Shown piece after piece: positions 25,974 to 34,406 of a DNA stretch of 39,809 bases. The DNA comes from Betaproteobacteria bacterium (GTDB lineage Bacteria; Pseudomonadota; Gammaproteobacteria; Burkholderiales; SG8-39), in NCBI GenBank assembly GCA_004298385.1, contig SCTX01000034.1:1-39809 (forward strand), written 5' to 3'. Within the stretch, counting starts at the first letter, position 1. Each line of letters starts with the position of its first letter. The notes below the pieces were generated by a model. That model searched no databases. It had not been told where the DNA came from and saw only the letters and a program-made list of their open reading frames with translations. Position numbers and translations under genes: made by a program.

Positions 25974-26435
25974 CTAGCGCGCGAGCAGTACCGGAATGGT
26001 GGCCCCGTTGGCAACCTGTTGCACCACATCGCCCAGCATGAGCTTGTCGATCAGGCTGCGCGTGTTGCCGATGACAATCAGTTCCGCCGAGCATTCCTTC
26101 GCGCCGTCGAGGATCCCCTCGGCAGCGCGCCCGCTCTTGATCAGCGTGCGCAGATCGCGAAAGCCGTTCGCCTCGAACAGCGCACGCTGGCTGGCGAGCG
26201 CCGTTTCGGCCTTTGCCTTGAGCGCCTCCAACTGCGGCGTTCCTTCGAGCGCCTGGCGCAGTTCCGCAAGCTCCGCGTCGATGCTAAGACCATCCACGGC
26301 GCTCGGTCCGCCGTAACGCATCACGTGCAGCAGGATCACGGTCGGCGGCGACCGGCCTGCGAACAGGCGCGCGCAAGCTTCGACGCAGGCGCGGCTGCCT
26401 TTGGCGCCATCCACCGCAACGAGCACGCGGTTCAT
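25974..26435 (-). CDS. Universal stress protein, UspA family
   Basis: A 153-aa single Usp domain (MNRVLVAVDGAKGSRAC ... ELIVIGNTRSLIDKLMLGDVVQQVA...IPVLLAR). The fold and length fit. The ATP-binding G-x2-G-x9-G-S/T motif is not intact: the second Gly of the first pair is missing and the final G-S is replaced by G-D (LGDVV). It may therefore not bind ATP in the usual way. GAGGAGG precedes the ATG at 26435. It is followed 18 nt later by the FAD oxidoreductase gene and lies 103 nt downstream of the small membrane protein gene. Confidence 0.88.
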   Translation of the reverse strand: MNRVLVAVDGAKGSRACVEACARLFAGRSPPTVILLHVMRYGGPSAVDGLSIDAELAELRQALEGTPQLEALKAKAETALASQRALFEANGFRDLRTLIKSGRAAEGILDGAKECSAELIVIGNTRSLIDKLMLGDVVQQVANGATIPVLLAR

Positions 26436-26538
26436 ATTTCCTCCTCTATGCCTGGCTCAGAACCCATTGCAAAAAAGAAATATGCAGCGGGCCGATCCAG
26501 GCGAATATGCGGGGAGGTGCCCCTCATGTAGACCCTCG

Positions 26539-26697
26539 TCATCGTCCGTACCCGCCCGCCCCCGCGCTCACCGGCGCATGCTCCCCCGCTATCGGGGCCT
26601 TGGCGCCGCCGGTATGTGCCGACATGGCGTAACCCATCAGGAATCCGATCCAGGACGCCGCGACGACAACCACGATCCAAAGGCCGGTCTTGTTCAT
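26539..26697 (-). CDS. 52-aa single-pass membrane protein downstream of tusA
   Basis: A short frame of 52 codons from the ATG at 26697, with GAGGAAA 8 nt upstream overlapping the end of the tusA-like gene. Residues of about 5-25 (TGLWIVVVVAASWIGFLMGYAM) form one TM helix; the Gly/Ala/Pro-rich tail is probably periplasmic. It begins 12 nt after the tusA-like gene on the same strand, so it belongs to the thiosulfate-transport operon. It has no recognised family. A small accessory subunit of the YeeE-type transporter is one possibility. Confidence 0.65.
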   Translation of the reverse strand: MNKTGLWIVVVVAASWIGFLMGYAMSAHTGGAKAPIAGEHAPVSAGAGGYGR

Positions 26698-26709
26698 GGG
26701 ATCGTTTCC

Positions 26710-26961
26710 TCAGGCCGCGGTTTTCCTGATCTTCCAGGTGTACTTGCCGCTTTGCGTGTTTTTCTCGACCACCTCGTTCCCCTTAGAATCGCACATGGCG
26801 GCGATGGACTCCCCCGAGGAAGCATTATCGAACACCAGCTCCAGCAGTTCTCCGGATTTCATTTTTTCCAGTGCCTTCTTGGTATAGAGCTGGGGGTGCG
26901 GACAAACATAGCCGCACACATCCAGGGCATACAAGCCCTCATTCCTTTTTTCGAATTTCAT
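26710..26961 (-). CDS. TusA/YeeD-like sulfur carrier protein
   Basis: An 83-aa TusA-fold protein. The sulfur-carrying Cys20 sits in the family motif C-P-x-P (VCGYVCPHPQL), and Cys16 lies four residues before it. The C-terminal half (SGELLELVFDN...IAAMCDSKGNEV) matches the beta-alpha-beta-alpha-beta-beta core. An AGGAGGAGG site precedes the ATG at 26961. It follows the YeeE/TsuA-like transporter after 27 nt. In E. coli and Spirochaeta the pair TsuA (YeeE) and TsuB (YeeD) imports and processes thiosulfate, so this is probably the TsuB/YeeD-like partner. Confidence 0.92.
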   Translation of the reverse strand: MKFEKRNEGLYALDVCGYVCPHPQLYTKKALEKMKSGELLELVFDNASSGESIAAMCDSKGNEVVEKNTQSGKYTWKIRKTAA

Positions 26962-26988
26962 CGCTCACCTCCTCCTGTCATGCCGGCA

Positions 26989-28458
26989 CTATAGTTCGAA
27001 AGCGGCCATTTCCTTCGCCATTTTCCTCTCGGTCCACCAGTTGAAAAATTTCACGCCGACGTAGGCGCCGACGAACATGCCGCCGCCGAACATCCATCCG
27101 GACACATCCCCCTGGGAGACGCGAACGAAGAACGCGCCTACATTGCATCCCAGTCCGAGGCGGGAGCCGATGCCCATCAGCGTGCCGCCGATGATCGCCC
27201 ACAGGGCGAGCTCGCGCGTCGTCCCCTTCCACTTGAACTCGTTGCTCAGCAGCGCCATCACGGCCGCGCCGCCGATCAGGGCGAGCGACATCCAGTCCGC
27301 CGGGTTGATCAGCGGATTGGGGAGGCCGTTCTCCAAGCCGAAATAAATGTTGTCCATGTTGTCCGCCCCGAGCTTGTTAAAAACCCATCCGACCCACTGG
27401 GCTTCCTGCGTCGTGACATACCAGTAGCCCGGGTCGAATACCGTGCCCTTGGCGGAGAGGCCGGAGGTGATGCCCATTTCCTTCATCAACTGGCCGAAAT
27501 TGGACACGCCGAATTTGAGCATCAGCCCCTTCATCACATACATATGGAGCCCGGCGGCGATGCCCAAAGCCAGGCCGGCAATCGCCGTACGTTTCGACGC
27601 CATGATCATGGTCCAATAGCCGGCGAAATTCACCCCCAGTCCCGCGGTGGGCAGGCGCGCCTGCGCTTGCTTGCGCAGGTAACCTTTGCGGTACCAGATC
27701 AGGTAGACCCCGATCAGCAGCAGCGCCGCCGGCAGCACGATCCCCGCCAGCACATCGCCGACGAAGGACGCAGCAAACGGATTACTCAGACCCAGCACCT
27801 TGCTGAACCGCGTCACCGGCTGGTCCCATACGTAGCCAGCGAGATATTGGTCCACCAAACCGTCACCGGCGTTAATCGACGCTGGCAGTCCTTTCGCCAC
27901 CGCGGACTGATGCCAGGCGTACGGCACCAGATTGTTGGTCCATCCGCCGACGCTGGCGAAGATCGCCTGCGACACGCTGATCGACAGGATCACCAGCATC
28001 GCCGTGGTGTTGCCCTCGCCCGCCTTGTACAAGGAACCCGAGGCGCAACCGCCGGTGAGCACCATGCCCACGCCGAAAATGAAACCCGCGACCACTGAAT
28101 GGATGCCGTAGGGCGCGGCATGAAAGGTGCTGTTGCCGGTCGCGGTGACCAAGGCCGACACCGCGCCGAACAACACCATGGCGATCATGATGCCCACGGC
28201 CATGCGCGGCACGCCCACCGCGAACAAATCGCGAAATGCCGAGGAGAAGCAGAAGCGGCCGTACTGCAGACACATGCCGTAGACGAAACCGAACCAGAGA
28301 TAGGCCGCGAGGTAGATGTAATACTCGTGCACCGCGTAGCTTGCCATGGTCAGCAGCGTAAGAAAACCGACAATGACGTAGGCCCAGACCTGATTGCTCT
28401 TGGCGACGCTTGCTTGATTACTTTCGGCGGCGCCTTCGATTCTTGCTACGGCTTCCAT
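26989..28458 (-). CDS. YeeE/YedE-family (TsuA-like) thiosulfate transporter
   Basis: A 489-aa membrane protein with about a dozen hydrophobic segments in two related halves. Each half carries the conserved Cys motif of the family: GGCASGSLYKAGEG near residue 150, and GLGCNVGAFF near the C-terminus. In TsuA these cysteines lie along the conduction path for thiosulfate. The length is greater than that of E. coli YeeE, owing to an inserted loop with the AGDGLVDQYLAGYVWDQ segment. GGGGAGGAGG precedes the ATG at 28458. The tusA-like gene follows directly, and GT39 lies 20 nt upstream, so all are probably one transcript. Confidence 0.92.
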   Translation of the reverse strand: MEAVARIEGAAESNQASVAKSNQVWAYVIVGFLTLLTMASYAVHEYYIYLAAYLWFGFVYGMCLQYGRFCFSSAFRDLFAVGVPRMAVGIMIAMVLFGAVSALVTATGNSTFHAAPYGIHSVVAGFIFGVGMVLTGGCASGSLYKAGEGNTTAMLVILSISVSQAIFASVGGWTNNLVPYAWHQSAVAKGLPASINAGDGLVDQYLAGYVWDQPVTRFSKVLGLSNPFAASFVGDVLAGIVLPAALLLIGVYLIWYRKGYLRKQAQARLPTAGLGVNFAGYWTMIMASKRTAIAGLALGIAAGLHMYVMKGLMLKFGVSNFGQLMKEMGITSGLSAKGTVFDPGYWYVTTQEAQWVGWVFNKLGADNMDNIYFGLENGLPNPLINPADWMSLALIGGAAVMALLSNEFKWKGTTRELALWAIIGGTLMGIGSRLGLGCNVGAFFVRVSQGDVSGWMFGGGMFVGAYVGVKFFNWWTERKMAKEMAAFEL

Positions 28459-28478
28459 CGCCTCCTCCCCGATAAACC

Positions 28479-30236
28479 CTATCCCCGTCGAGGATAATGC
28501 CCTGCCAGGTACACTTTAACAATGGTCCTGTACCCAAAAATATTTTCTGAGGCGATAAACTGGCGCCCCAGACGGTAACCGATGAGCCCTTGTGCAATGC
28601 CATCCGGCAAGGACTGGGCGTCGTCATCGGCAATGACCACCACCGCCTCCGCCCTCAGTCCGCCGGCGCCGGCGGCATAGTATTTCGGGTTCCTGTATTC
28701 CCAAGTGAAGCGCAGCGCCGACTTCTCCAGGTCGCGCCCGGCGGGGACAAGCCCATCCGAGCGAAAGATCAGGCGCTTAGCGGTATGAAGATCCAGCAGG
28801 GGCACCGAGATGGCCGGATTGACCGCCGCGTATCGTTGCTGCAGCGCAATGACTTCCACCTCTGAGACATCCAGGGAATCGAGGTATTCCCCGGTCCGCT
28901 GCAAATTCACAGCGCTCGTTTGTTGCAGGAACGGGCGGAAGCCAAGGACGGAAAGCGCCAGCGACGAGGCGACAATGCACAGCACGAGGTATTTTCGTAT
29001 TTCCCCGCAAGGGATCTGCCTCAAGCCATAGGCGGCCATCAGCGCCAGCATCGGAAACACCGGCAGGACGTACCGGATCCGGTTGATTCCGAGCACTATC
29101 ACCAGCGCAGGCAGCCACAGGACGATTGCGTAGCGTACGTCCCTGCTCTTGAATGCCGCATAAACGGAAATCAGCGCGGCAGCCGCAATGAAAGGATGCG
29201 TCTGAAACAGGAAGGTCGAGCTTGGACTCTCTTCCCAGCGCTCGAAACCGGGCAATTGATAACTTTGCAGAAGATGAAGCTGCGTGCCCACGACGTCGGA
29301 CACGGACAGCAGCGTGCCGCCGATCAGGAGCAGCGAAATCAGGATCAGCAGAAGAGCACGCAACAATACGGGCCGCTGCCCCTGTTTGATCCAGACAAGC
29401 ATAAGCACCGGGAGCACGCTCAAAAAGAACCAGGCCGAGTACTTGGTCCAGAACGCGAGCGCCACCGCCACCGACGCCAGCGCCAGGCGGCCGCCACCCC
29501 CGTGCTCTAGCGCCTTGAGCGTGGTAAAGACCGCGAGGAGGAGAAAGAACATCGTCGGCACATCGACCAGCATGAGCGGCACCTGGGTGAGCAGGTACGG
29601 CATCCCGAGCAGCAACGCCCCGGCGCAGACACCGGCGGCTTCGTCCCACAGCGTCCTGCCGATCAGGTAGGTCAGCACCGCGCTCGCGGAGAACAGCAGC
29701 GTGGTAAAAACCTGGATATAAATCCTGTCCTCGCCCGCAAAGCGGAAGATCAGGCCGTAGAGCAAGGGGATCAGCGGCAGATCGGTCCAGGCCGCGATCT
29801 GCCCGCCCCACTCGCGCAAGAAATACTCCAAGCCGTACAGCTCGAGATGCTTGGCCTGGGTGAAATACCTGGAGGCGTCCACGATGAGCTCGGGCTCGTC
29901 CCAGAAGACGGCGGCCAGTGCAAACGAGCAAAGAAACAGCACGCCCGCGGGCCGGTGCCCCGGAAACGGCGCCCTTACCAGGATTGCAGCGAGGAAAAGA
30001 CCGGCCGCCAAGACGGGCGCGATCCAGAACGCATCCGCGTCGGCGAATACCCAGCGCCAACTCGTCAGCCGGTTGTCATCCAGCGCACGAAACAGGAAAA
30101 GCGTGAGGAAAGCGGCCAAGGAAAGGAGCGCAACCGCGGCGTACGCGAGCAAGACGCCCTGTCGGTCCCCGGACAACGCGGCTGTAGACGCCGCCGACCG
30201 CGCAAAGTCATGCGCGCCGCCCTCGTCACTCCCCAT
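28479..30236 (-). CDS. GT39/ArnT-like membrane glycosyltransferase (PMT family)
   Basis: The start is the ATG at 30236 with a G-rich site before it (a GTG at 30248 is an alternative), giving 585 aa. There are about 12 TM helices. The first large periplasmic loop carries the D-E-x-like motif WDEPELIVDASRYFTQAKHL, expected for GT39/GT83 enzymes that use polyprenyl-phosphate sugars. A soluble C-terminal domain follows (about 420-585). It would transfer a sugar onto a lipid or protein on the periplasmic side. It sits between the DsrE-like genes and the thiosulfate transporter, an unexpected place. A functional link with the GT2/radical SAM/FAD genes further on is more plausible than one with sulfur. 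Confidence 0.85.
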   Translation of the reverse strand: MGSDEGGAHDFARSAASTAALSGDRQGVLLAYAAVALLSLAAFLTLFLFRALDDNRLTSWRWVFADADAFWIAPVLAAGLFLAAILVRAPFPGHRPAGVLFLCSFALAAVFWDEPELIVDASRYFTQAKHLELYGLEYFLREWGGQIAAWTDLPLIPLLYGLIFRFAGEDRIYIQVFTTLLFSASAVLTYLIGRTLWDEAAGVCAGALLLGMPYLLTQVPLMLVDVPTMFFLLLAVFTTLKALEHGGGGRLALASVAVALAFWTKYSAWFFLSVLPVLMLVWIKQGQRPVLLRALLLILISLLLIGGTLLSVSDVVGTQLHLLQSYQLPGFERWEESPSSTFLFQTHPFIAAAALISVYAAFKSRDVRYAIVLWLPALVIVLGINRIRYVLPVFPMLALMAAYGLRQIPCGEIRKYLVLCIVASSLALSVLGFRPFLQQTSAVNLQRTGEYLDSLDVSEVEVIALQQRYAAVNPAISVPLLDLHTAKRLIFRSDGLVPAGRDLEKSALRFTWEYRNPKYYAAGAGGLRAEAVVVIADDDAQSLPDGIAQGLIGYRLGRQFIASENIFGYRTIVKVYLAGHYPRRG

Positions 30237-30281
30237 CCGCCCCCGCACGTCGAACCAATGCGCCGGGCTATGCCAGCGCGC

Positions 30282-30455
30282 TCACCAGGAGACGACCTTG
30301 TCGCTCGCAAAGATCTTGTCCACGAGCGCGTCGTAAGGCACTTCCTTGCGCGCGAGGTCGATCACCTCGACCGCGCAAATCCGCGACAAAGCTTCGATCC
30401 ATGCGGCCGAGGACGTATCCGGCCCGTCGTTCAACAGGCACAGCATCTTAACCAT
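30282..30455 (-). CDS. 57-aa protein of the DsrE-like cluster (possible DsrH/TusB relative)
   Basis: A 57-codon frame from the ATG at 30455, with GGGGGAGGG directly upstream. The sequence begins MVKMLCLLNDGPD and ends YDALVDKIFASDKVVSW. The strand-loop-helix pattern and the ending recall DsrH/TusB-type small proteins, but it is only about 60 percent of their usual length. One Cys (Cys6) and a second at Cys27 are the only cysteines. It lies 34 nt after a DsrE-like gene and 45 nt before the GT39 gene. The family assignment is uncertain. Confidence 0.55.
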   Translation of the reverse strand: MVKMLCLLNDGPDTSSAAWIEALSRICAVEVIDLARKEVPYDALVDKIFASDKVVSW

Positions 30456-30489
30456 TCCCTCCCCCTTGTGCGCGATGAACGCAGACCAC

Positions 30490-30792
30490 CTAGAGCACGA
30501 TTACCCGGTCAGCGCTGTGATTCATCATGGCGTTGTTGAGCTGGCTTGCGCGGACGATCTTCGGCGACAGGCCTTCGGTGTTGGCGCCGATCATCTTGGC
30601 GCTGTGATCGCATACGCTCATCGATACGCCTTGAAGCTCGGCGAGCGAGACGAAGGCAGCGTTTTCCAGCAGCCTGGCGCCCTCGTCCATGGCAAAAATG
30701 CTTACCTGGTGGTTCCTTGCCAGGGCGGCGCGGCAAATCCCGACGATATCGTCCACGTGCTTCGCCGTATTGATCAGCATCCCGAGCTTCAT
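30490..30792 (-). CDS. DsrE-family sulfur-relay protein
   Basis: The start is the ATG at 30792, with GGAGG 6 nt upstream; this gives 100 aa. It has the DsrE/F alpha-beta fold: KLGMLINTAKHVDDIVGICRAALARNHQVSIFAMDEGARLL..., then SVCDHSAKMIGAN with a single exposed Cys, and NNAMMNHSADRVIVL at the end. DsrE/TusD-like proteins carry persulfide on a conserved Cys at about position 80; here the Cys lies in the SVCDHSA loop. It is the middle of three adjacent small genes on the minus strand, in the manner of dsrE-dsrF-dsrH. A role in sulfur trafficking with the nearby TusA is likely. Confidence 0.75.
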   Translation of the reverse strand: MKLGMLINTAKHVDDIVGICRAALARNHQVSIFAMDEGARLLENAAFVSLAELQGVSMSVCDHSAKMIGANTEGLSPKIVRASQLNNAMMNHSADRVIVL

Positions 30793-30818
30793 TGCCGCCT
30801 CCGTTCGAGTCGGTCGCG

Positions 30819-31139
30819 CTAATACGCGAGAATATGGTCGTACCGAGGCAAGCTCAGGGCGATTGCGTCGGCCGGCAGGTATTCCATGCCTTCGTTTTCG
30901 CGGCAGTTGGTACGGACCTGAACGTCCATTTCCTTCAGCGTCTCGAGGTGCAGGGCAGTTTCTCCAGCGGCCTGCAGCTTTCGGTCGAGCACGTACACGT
31001 CCACCAGGTCGTCGACAAGAATCAGGCCCAAGGACATCCTGAGCGCCTCGCTCTGCCTCTCGCGCACAAGCACCGCTATTTTCTTTTGCACCTCGCCTCC
31101 GGCGATATTCGGGTTCAGGACGGCCAAGGATACCCGCAT
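30819..31139 (-). CDS. DsrE-like hypothetical protein, first gene of the sulfur-relay run
   Basis: A 106-aa protein with a Rossmann-like alternation (VSLAVLNPNIAGGEVQKKIAVLVRERQ; LGLILVDDLVDVYVLDRKLQ; TLKEMDVQVRTNCRENEG; AIALSLPRYDHILAY), similar in plan to DsrE/DsrF proteins. One Cys in RTNCREN could be the sulfur-carrying residue. The ATG at 31139 has no strong Shine-Dalgarno, and it is 139 nt from the divergent nrdJ start. It begins the minus-strand run that continues through the DsrE-like, 57-aa, GT39, TsuA-like and TusA-like genes. The assignment rests on fold pattern and context. Confidence 0.65.
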   Translation of the reverse strand: MRVSLAVLNPNIAGGEVQKKIAVLVRERQSEALRMSLGLILVDDLVDVYVLDRKLQAAGETALHLETLKEMDVQVRTNCRENEGMEYLPADAIALSLPRYDHILAY

Positions 31140-31205
31140 AGTTAACTGGCAACAATGTGCGATTTGTTACCTGGCCTATAACAGAAAAAATTAATTTGCG
31201 TGCGC

Positions 31206-31261
31206 CTGCACATCCCACAAATTTGTAGTATGCTGATTAGACATTACCACAAGTTTTTATC
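31206..31261 (+). promoter_or_regulatory. Candidate nrdJ promoter with two NrdR-like boxes
   Basis: CCACAAATTTGTAG (31215-31228) contains the palindrome ACAAATTTGT, and CCACAAGTTTTTAT begins at 31247, exactly 32 nt later. Pairs of NrdR boxes about three helical turns apart are typical before ribonucleotide reductase genes. A -35-like CTGCAC (31206-31211) and a -10-like TATGCT (31229-31234) are separated by 17 nt and bracket the first box. The second box is a poor palindrome, so this call is tentative. Confidence 0.4.
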
Positions 31262-31277
31262 ATAAGGTCTTGATAAC

Positions 31278-34193
31278 ATGGATATTACAAAAAAAGAAAT
31301 CAAAGCCTCCGGTGTCACGGTTCCCCCTCTCCCCGATCAAATAATCAGCAGCGAAGTCCTGCTGGAGAAATACGCCAAAGGTACGGAGTCGAGCATCGGC
31401 GATGTGCGCGCGCGCATCGCCCACGCGCTCGCCGCGGCCGAACCTGAAGACAAACGCGCTGTGTGGGAAAAGCGCTTCCTGCAGGCGATGGAAGCCGGCT
31501 TCATCCCGGCCGGGCGCATCATGTCGGCCGCCGGCATCCAGATGCAGGCTACGCTGATCAACTGTTTCGTGCAGCCGGTGGGCGACTCGATCTCCGAAAT
31601 CGTCGACGACAAGCCCGGCATCTACACCGCGCTGCAGCAGGCGGCGGAAACCATGCGCCGCGGCGGCGGCGTCGGCTACGATTTTTCCTCGATCCGTCCC
31701 AAGGGCTCGGAAGTGAAGGGCACGCACTCGCGCGCCAGCGGGCCGGTATCCTATATGCGGGTGTTCGACCAATCGTGCGAGACGGTGGAATCGGCGGGCT
31801 CGCGCCGCGGCGCGCAAATGGGCGTGCTGCGCTGCGACCATCCCGACGTGGAGGAATTCATCCACGCCAAGGACCGCGGCGACCTCTCCAATTTCAACAT
31901 TTCGGTGGGCGTCACCGATGCCTTCATGCAGGCGGTTGAAAGCGATCTCGAAATCGAGCTTGCGCACAAGGCGCGCCCGCACCAGGAATTACTGGACAGC
32001 GGCGCGTATCAGCGCGAGGACGGGCTGTGGGTATACCGCAAGCTGCGCGCGCGCGAACTGTGGGATCAGATCATGCACTCGACCTACGATCACGCCGAGC
32101 CGGGAATCCTGTTCCTGGACCGCATCAACCGCGACAACAACCTCAATTACTGCGAGACCATCGAGGCGACCAATCCCTGTGCCGAACAGCCGCTGCCCCC
32201 CTACGGCTGCTGCTGCCTGGGTTCGATCAACCTGACCAACTTCGTCTCCGCCCCGTTCACCGGGGAGGCCGCGTTCGAATTCGAGCGTTTCGGCGCGACG
32301 GTCGAAACTTCGGTGCGCATGCTCGACAACGTGCTCGATGCGACCGCCTGGCCGCTGCCGCAGCAGCATGAAGAGGCGATGAATAAACGCCGCGTGGGTC
32401 TGGGATACACCGGACTAGGGGACGCGCTGATCATGCTGTGCCGGCGCTACGACAGCGAGGCCGCGCGCGAGCTGGCGGCGAAAATCTCCGAGACCATGCG
32501 CGATTACGCCTACCGCGCCTCGATCAATCTCGCGCGCGAGCGCGGCGCCTTCCCGCTGTTCAACGCCGACATGTACCTGTCGGGCACCAGCTTCGCCACG
32601 CGCCTGCCGCAGGAAATCAAGGCGCTGATCAGGAAGCATGGCCTGAGGAACAGCCACCTCCTGTCCATCGCCCCCACCGGCACCATCAGCCTCGCCTTCG
32701 CCGACAACGCCTCCAACGGCATAGAACCGCCGTTCTCCTGGACCTACACGCGCAAGAAGCGCATGGCCGACGGCACACTGCAGGAGTTTCCGGTCGAGGA
32801 TTACGCCTGGCGCCGGTACCGCCATCTGGTCGCGCATGGCGCCCTGCCCGCCCCCGCCGGCGGCGGCGACGCCCTGCCCGACTATTTCGTCACCGCGCTC
32901 GCGATCTCGGCCGCGGCGCACGAAGCCATGGTGGCGGCGGTGGCGCCTTACATCGACACCAGCATCTCGAAGACCGTCAACGTGCCGGAAAACTATCCGT
33001 ACGAAGAGTTCCAGGGCCTGTACCTGGCCGCATGGAAATCGGGGCTGAAGGGCCTCGCGACCTACCGCCCCAATAGCGTGCTCGGCTCGGTGCTGTCGGT
33101 GGGCGGCACACTGTCCCCGGCCGGCGCCGAGGGAGCGCGCCCCCTGCTCGGGCCGCAGGACTTCCTCAGCAGCGACGTCAACCGCCGCATCGAGATCAAG
33201 GCGGTGCCCGAACCCGTGCTCGCCAGCCTGCGCTGGCCGGGCCGGCCCAAGCTCGCCGAAGGCAATCCGGCGTGGACTTACATGATCGAACACCCGCACG
33301 GACATTTCGCGCTGTTCGTCGGTCATGTCGAAAACGAGATCCACGCCCATCCGTTCGAGGTCTGGGTCAACGGCAGCGAGCAGCCGCGCGGCCTCGGCGC
33401 GGTGGCGAAGACGCTGTCCATGGACATGCGCGCCGACGATCCGGCCTGGCTGCGGCTGAAGCTCGATACGCTGGCGAAGACCGCAGGCGACGACGCCTTC
33501 GACATGGCGTTTCCGCCGCACGGCGAAAAAATGCGCATGCCGAGCGTTGCCTCCGCCGTGGCGCAACTGGTGCGCTGGCGTTGCGAGCGCCTGGGCGCGC
33601 TGCCCGAGGCGAAGCACGGGCCGGTGCTCGATGCCATGTTCAGCCTGAAGGAGCCCAAGACCGGCGCAGACGGCACCATGTCCTGGACCGTGGATGTGCT
33701 CAACCCCGGCACGCACGACGATTTCGTGCTGGGCTTAAAGGAAATCACCCTGCCCGACGGCGTGACCCGGCCCTACTCGATGTGGCTCTCGGGCGAATAT
33801 CCGCGCTCGCTCGACGGGCTGTGCAAGATCCTGTCGCTCGACATGCGCATCATCGACCCGGCCTGGATCGGGATGAAACTGAGGAAGCTGCTCAACTACC
33901 CCGAGCCGCTGGGCGATTTCATGGCCTACACGCCGGGCAGCCGCAAACAGCAGAACTGGCCCTCCACCGTGTCCTACCTCGCGCGGCTCATCATCCACCG
34001 CTACGCCATGCTCGGCATCCTCAGCGAGGATGGCATGCCGGTGCAGACCATGGGCATCCTCGAAACCCCCGAGCGCGGCGCCGCGCCGATGATGAAAGGC
34101 GCGCGCTGCCCCGAGTGCGGCAATTACGCCGTGATCAGGAAGGACGGGTGCGATTTTTGCAGCGCTTGCGGGTATGTGGGGGTGTGCGGGTAA
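31278..34193 (+). CDS. nrdJ: Adenosylcobalamin-dependent (class II) ribonucleoside-diphosphate reductase
   Basis: A 971-aa class II reductase that converts ribonucleotides to deoxyribonucleotides with B12, independent of O2. The thiyl-radical Cys301 lies in NPCAEQ with Asn299 and Glu303. The redox pair is Cys96 (NCFVQPV) and Cys312 (GCCCLGS), 11 residues after Cys301 as in the Lactobacillus enzyme. [20 protein letters not shown] is the conserved late barrel motif. Two TSCPD-like domains lie at about 660-760 and 800-890. The C-terminus is a Cys-rich zinc-ribbon-like segment (CPECGN ... [14 protein letters not shown]) that may reduce the active site. A terminator at 34307 follows. No B12 riboswitch is seen upstream. 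Confidence 0.97.
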   Translation: MDITKKEIKASGVTVPPLPDQIISSEVLLEKYAKGTESSIGDVRARIAHALAAAEPEDKRAVWEKRFLQAMEAGFIPAGRIMSAAGIQMQATLINCFVQPVGDSISEIVDDKPGIYTALQQAAETMRRGGGVGYDFSSIRPKGSEVKGTHSRASGPVSYMRVFDQSCETVESAGSRRGAQMGVLRCDHPDVEEFIHAKDRGDLSNFNISVGVTDAFMQAVESDLEIELAHKARPHQELLDSGAYQREDGLWVYRKLRARELWDQIMHSTYDHAEPGILFLDRINRDNNLNYCETIEATNPCAEQPLPPYGCCCLGSINLTNFVSAPFTGEAAFEFERFGATVETSVRMLDNVLDATAWPLPQQHEEAMNKRRVGLGYTGLGDALIMLCRRYDSEAARELAAKISETMRDYAYRASINLARERGAFPLFNADMYLSGTSFATRLPQEIKALIRKHGLRNSHLLSIAPTGTISLAFADNASNGIEPPFSWTYTRKKRMADGTLQEFPVEDYAWRRYRHLVAHGALPAPAGGGDALPDYFVTALAISAAAHEAMVAAVAPYIDTSISKTVNVPENYPYEEFQGLYLAAWKSGLKGLATYRPNSVLGSVLSVGGTLSPAGAEGARPLLGPQDFLSSDVNRRIEIKAVPEPVLASLRWPGRPKLAEGNPAWTYMIEHPHGHFALFVGHVENEIHAHPFEVWVNGSEQPRGLGAVAKTLSMDMRADDPAWLRLKLDTLAKTAGDDAFDMAFPPHGEKMRMPSVASAVAQLVRWRCERLGALPEAKHGPVLDAMFSLKEPKTGADGTMSWTVDVLNPGTHDDFVLGLKEITLPDGVTRPYSMWLSGEYPRSLDGLCKILSLDMRIIDPAWIGMKLRKLLNYPEPLGDFMAYTPGSRKQQNWPSTVSYLARLIIHRYAMLGILSEDGMPVQTMGILETPERGAAPMMKGARCPECGNYAVIRKDGCDFCSACGYVGVCG

Positions 34194-34235
34194 GTTTGAA
34201 CGTAGGGATGCATGGAATGAGTATGTGAGTTACAC

Positions 34236-34297
34236 CATAAGCTGCAAGTTTTACAGCATAAGCTGCAAGTTTTAACAGCATAAGTTGCAAGTTGGGC
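34236..34297 (+). repeat. Three tandem 19-22-nt repeats upstream of the CD-NTase operon
   Basis: Units 34236-34256, 34257-34278 and 34279-34297 each begin CATAAGYTGCAAGTT. The first two differ by one base, and the third has one substitution and a shortened end. They begin 42 nt after the nrdJ stop with no spacers, so they look like iterated protein-binding sites (operator or iterons) and not a CRISPR array. Confidence 0.75.
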
Positions 34298-34306
34298 CGC
34301 TTGGGG

Positions 34307-34339
34307 AGGCGGGGCTCTTTCGGGAGTTCCGCCTTTTTT
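34307..34339 (+). terminator. Intrinsic terminator after nrdJ, before the CD-NTase leader
   Basis: AGGCGG (34307-34312) pairs with CCGCCT (34329-34334); an inner CTC/GAG (34315-34317 with 34324-34326) strengthens the stem. Six T follow at 34334-34339. It lies between the tandem repeats and the leader ORF, so it could be read through as an attenuator for the CD-NTase operon. Confidence 0.8.
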
Positions 34340-34354
34340 CCATCCGGAGAGGAA

Positions 34355-34402
34355 ATGACCAAGTTGTTTATTGTGCGCGTGACGGTAACGGAACAAAGCT
34401 GA
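34355..34402 (+). CDS. 15-residue leader ORF of the CD-NTase operon
   Basis: ATG at 34355 is preceded by GGAGAGGAA, a better ribosome-binding site than that of the CD-NTase itself. It reads MTKLFIVRVTVTEQS and stops 4 nt before the CD-NTase ATG, in a different frame. Translation of it could be coupled to the CD-NTase start. It is too short to judge by composition alone. Confidence 0.4.
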   Translation: MTKLFIVRVTVTEQS

Positions 34403-34406
34403 AACC

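Noticed and set aside
31140-31277. Possible cobalamin riboswitch before nrdJ
   Set aside because: Only 138 nt separate the two divergent genes, and no B12-box-like conserved segment was found.
34236-34297. Possible CRISPR array
   Set aside because: The three repeat units are directly adjacent with no spacers, and no cas gene is visible.
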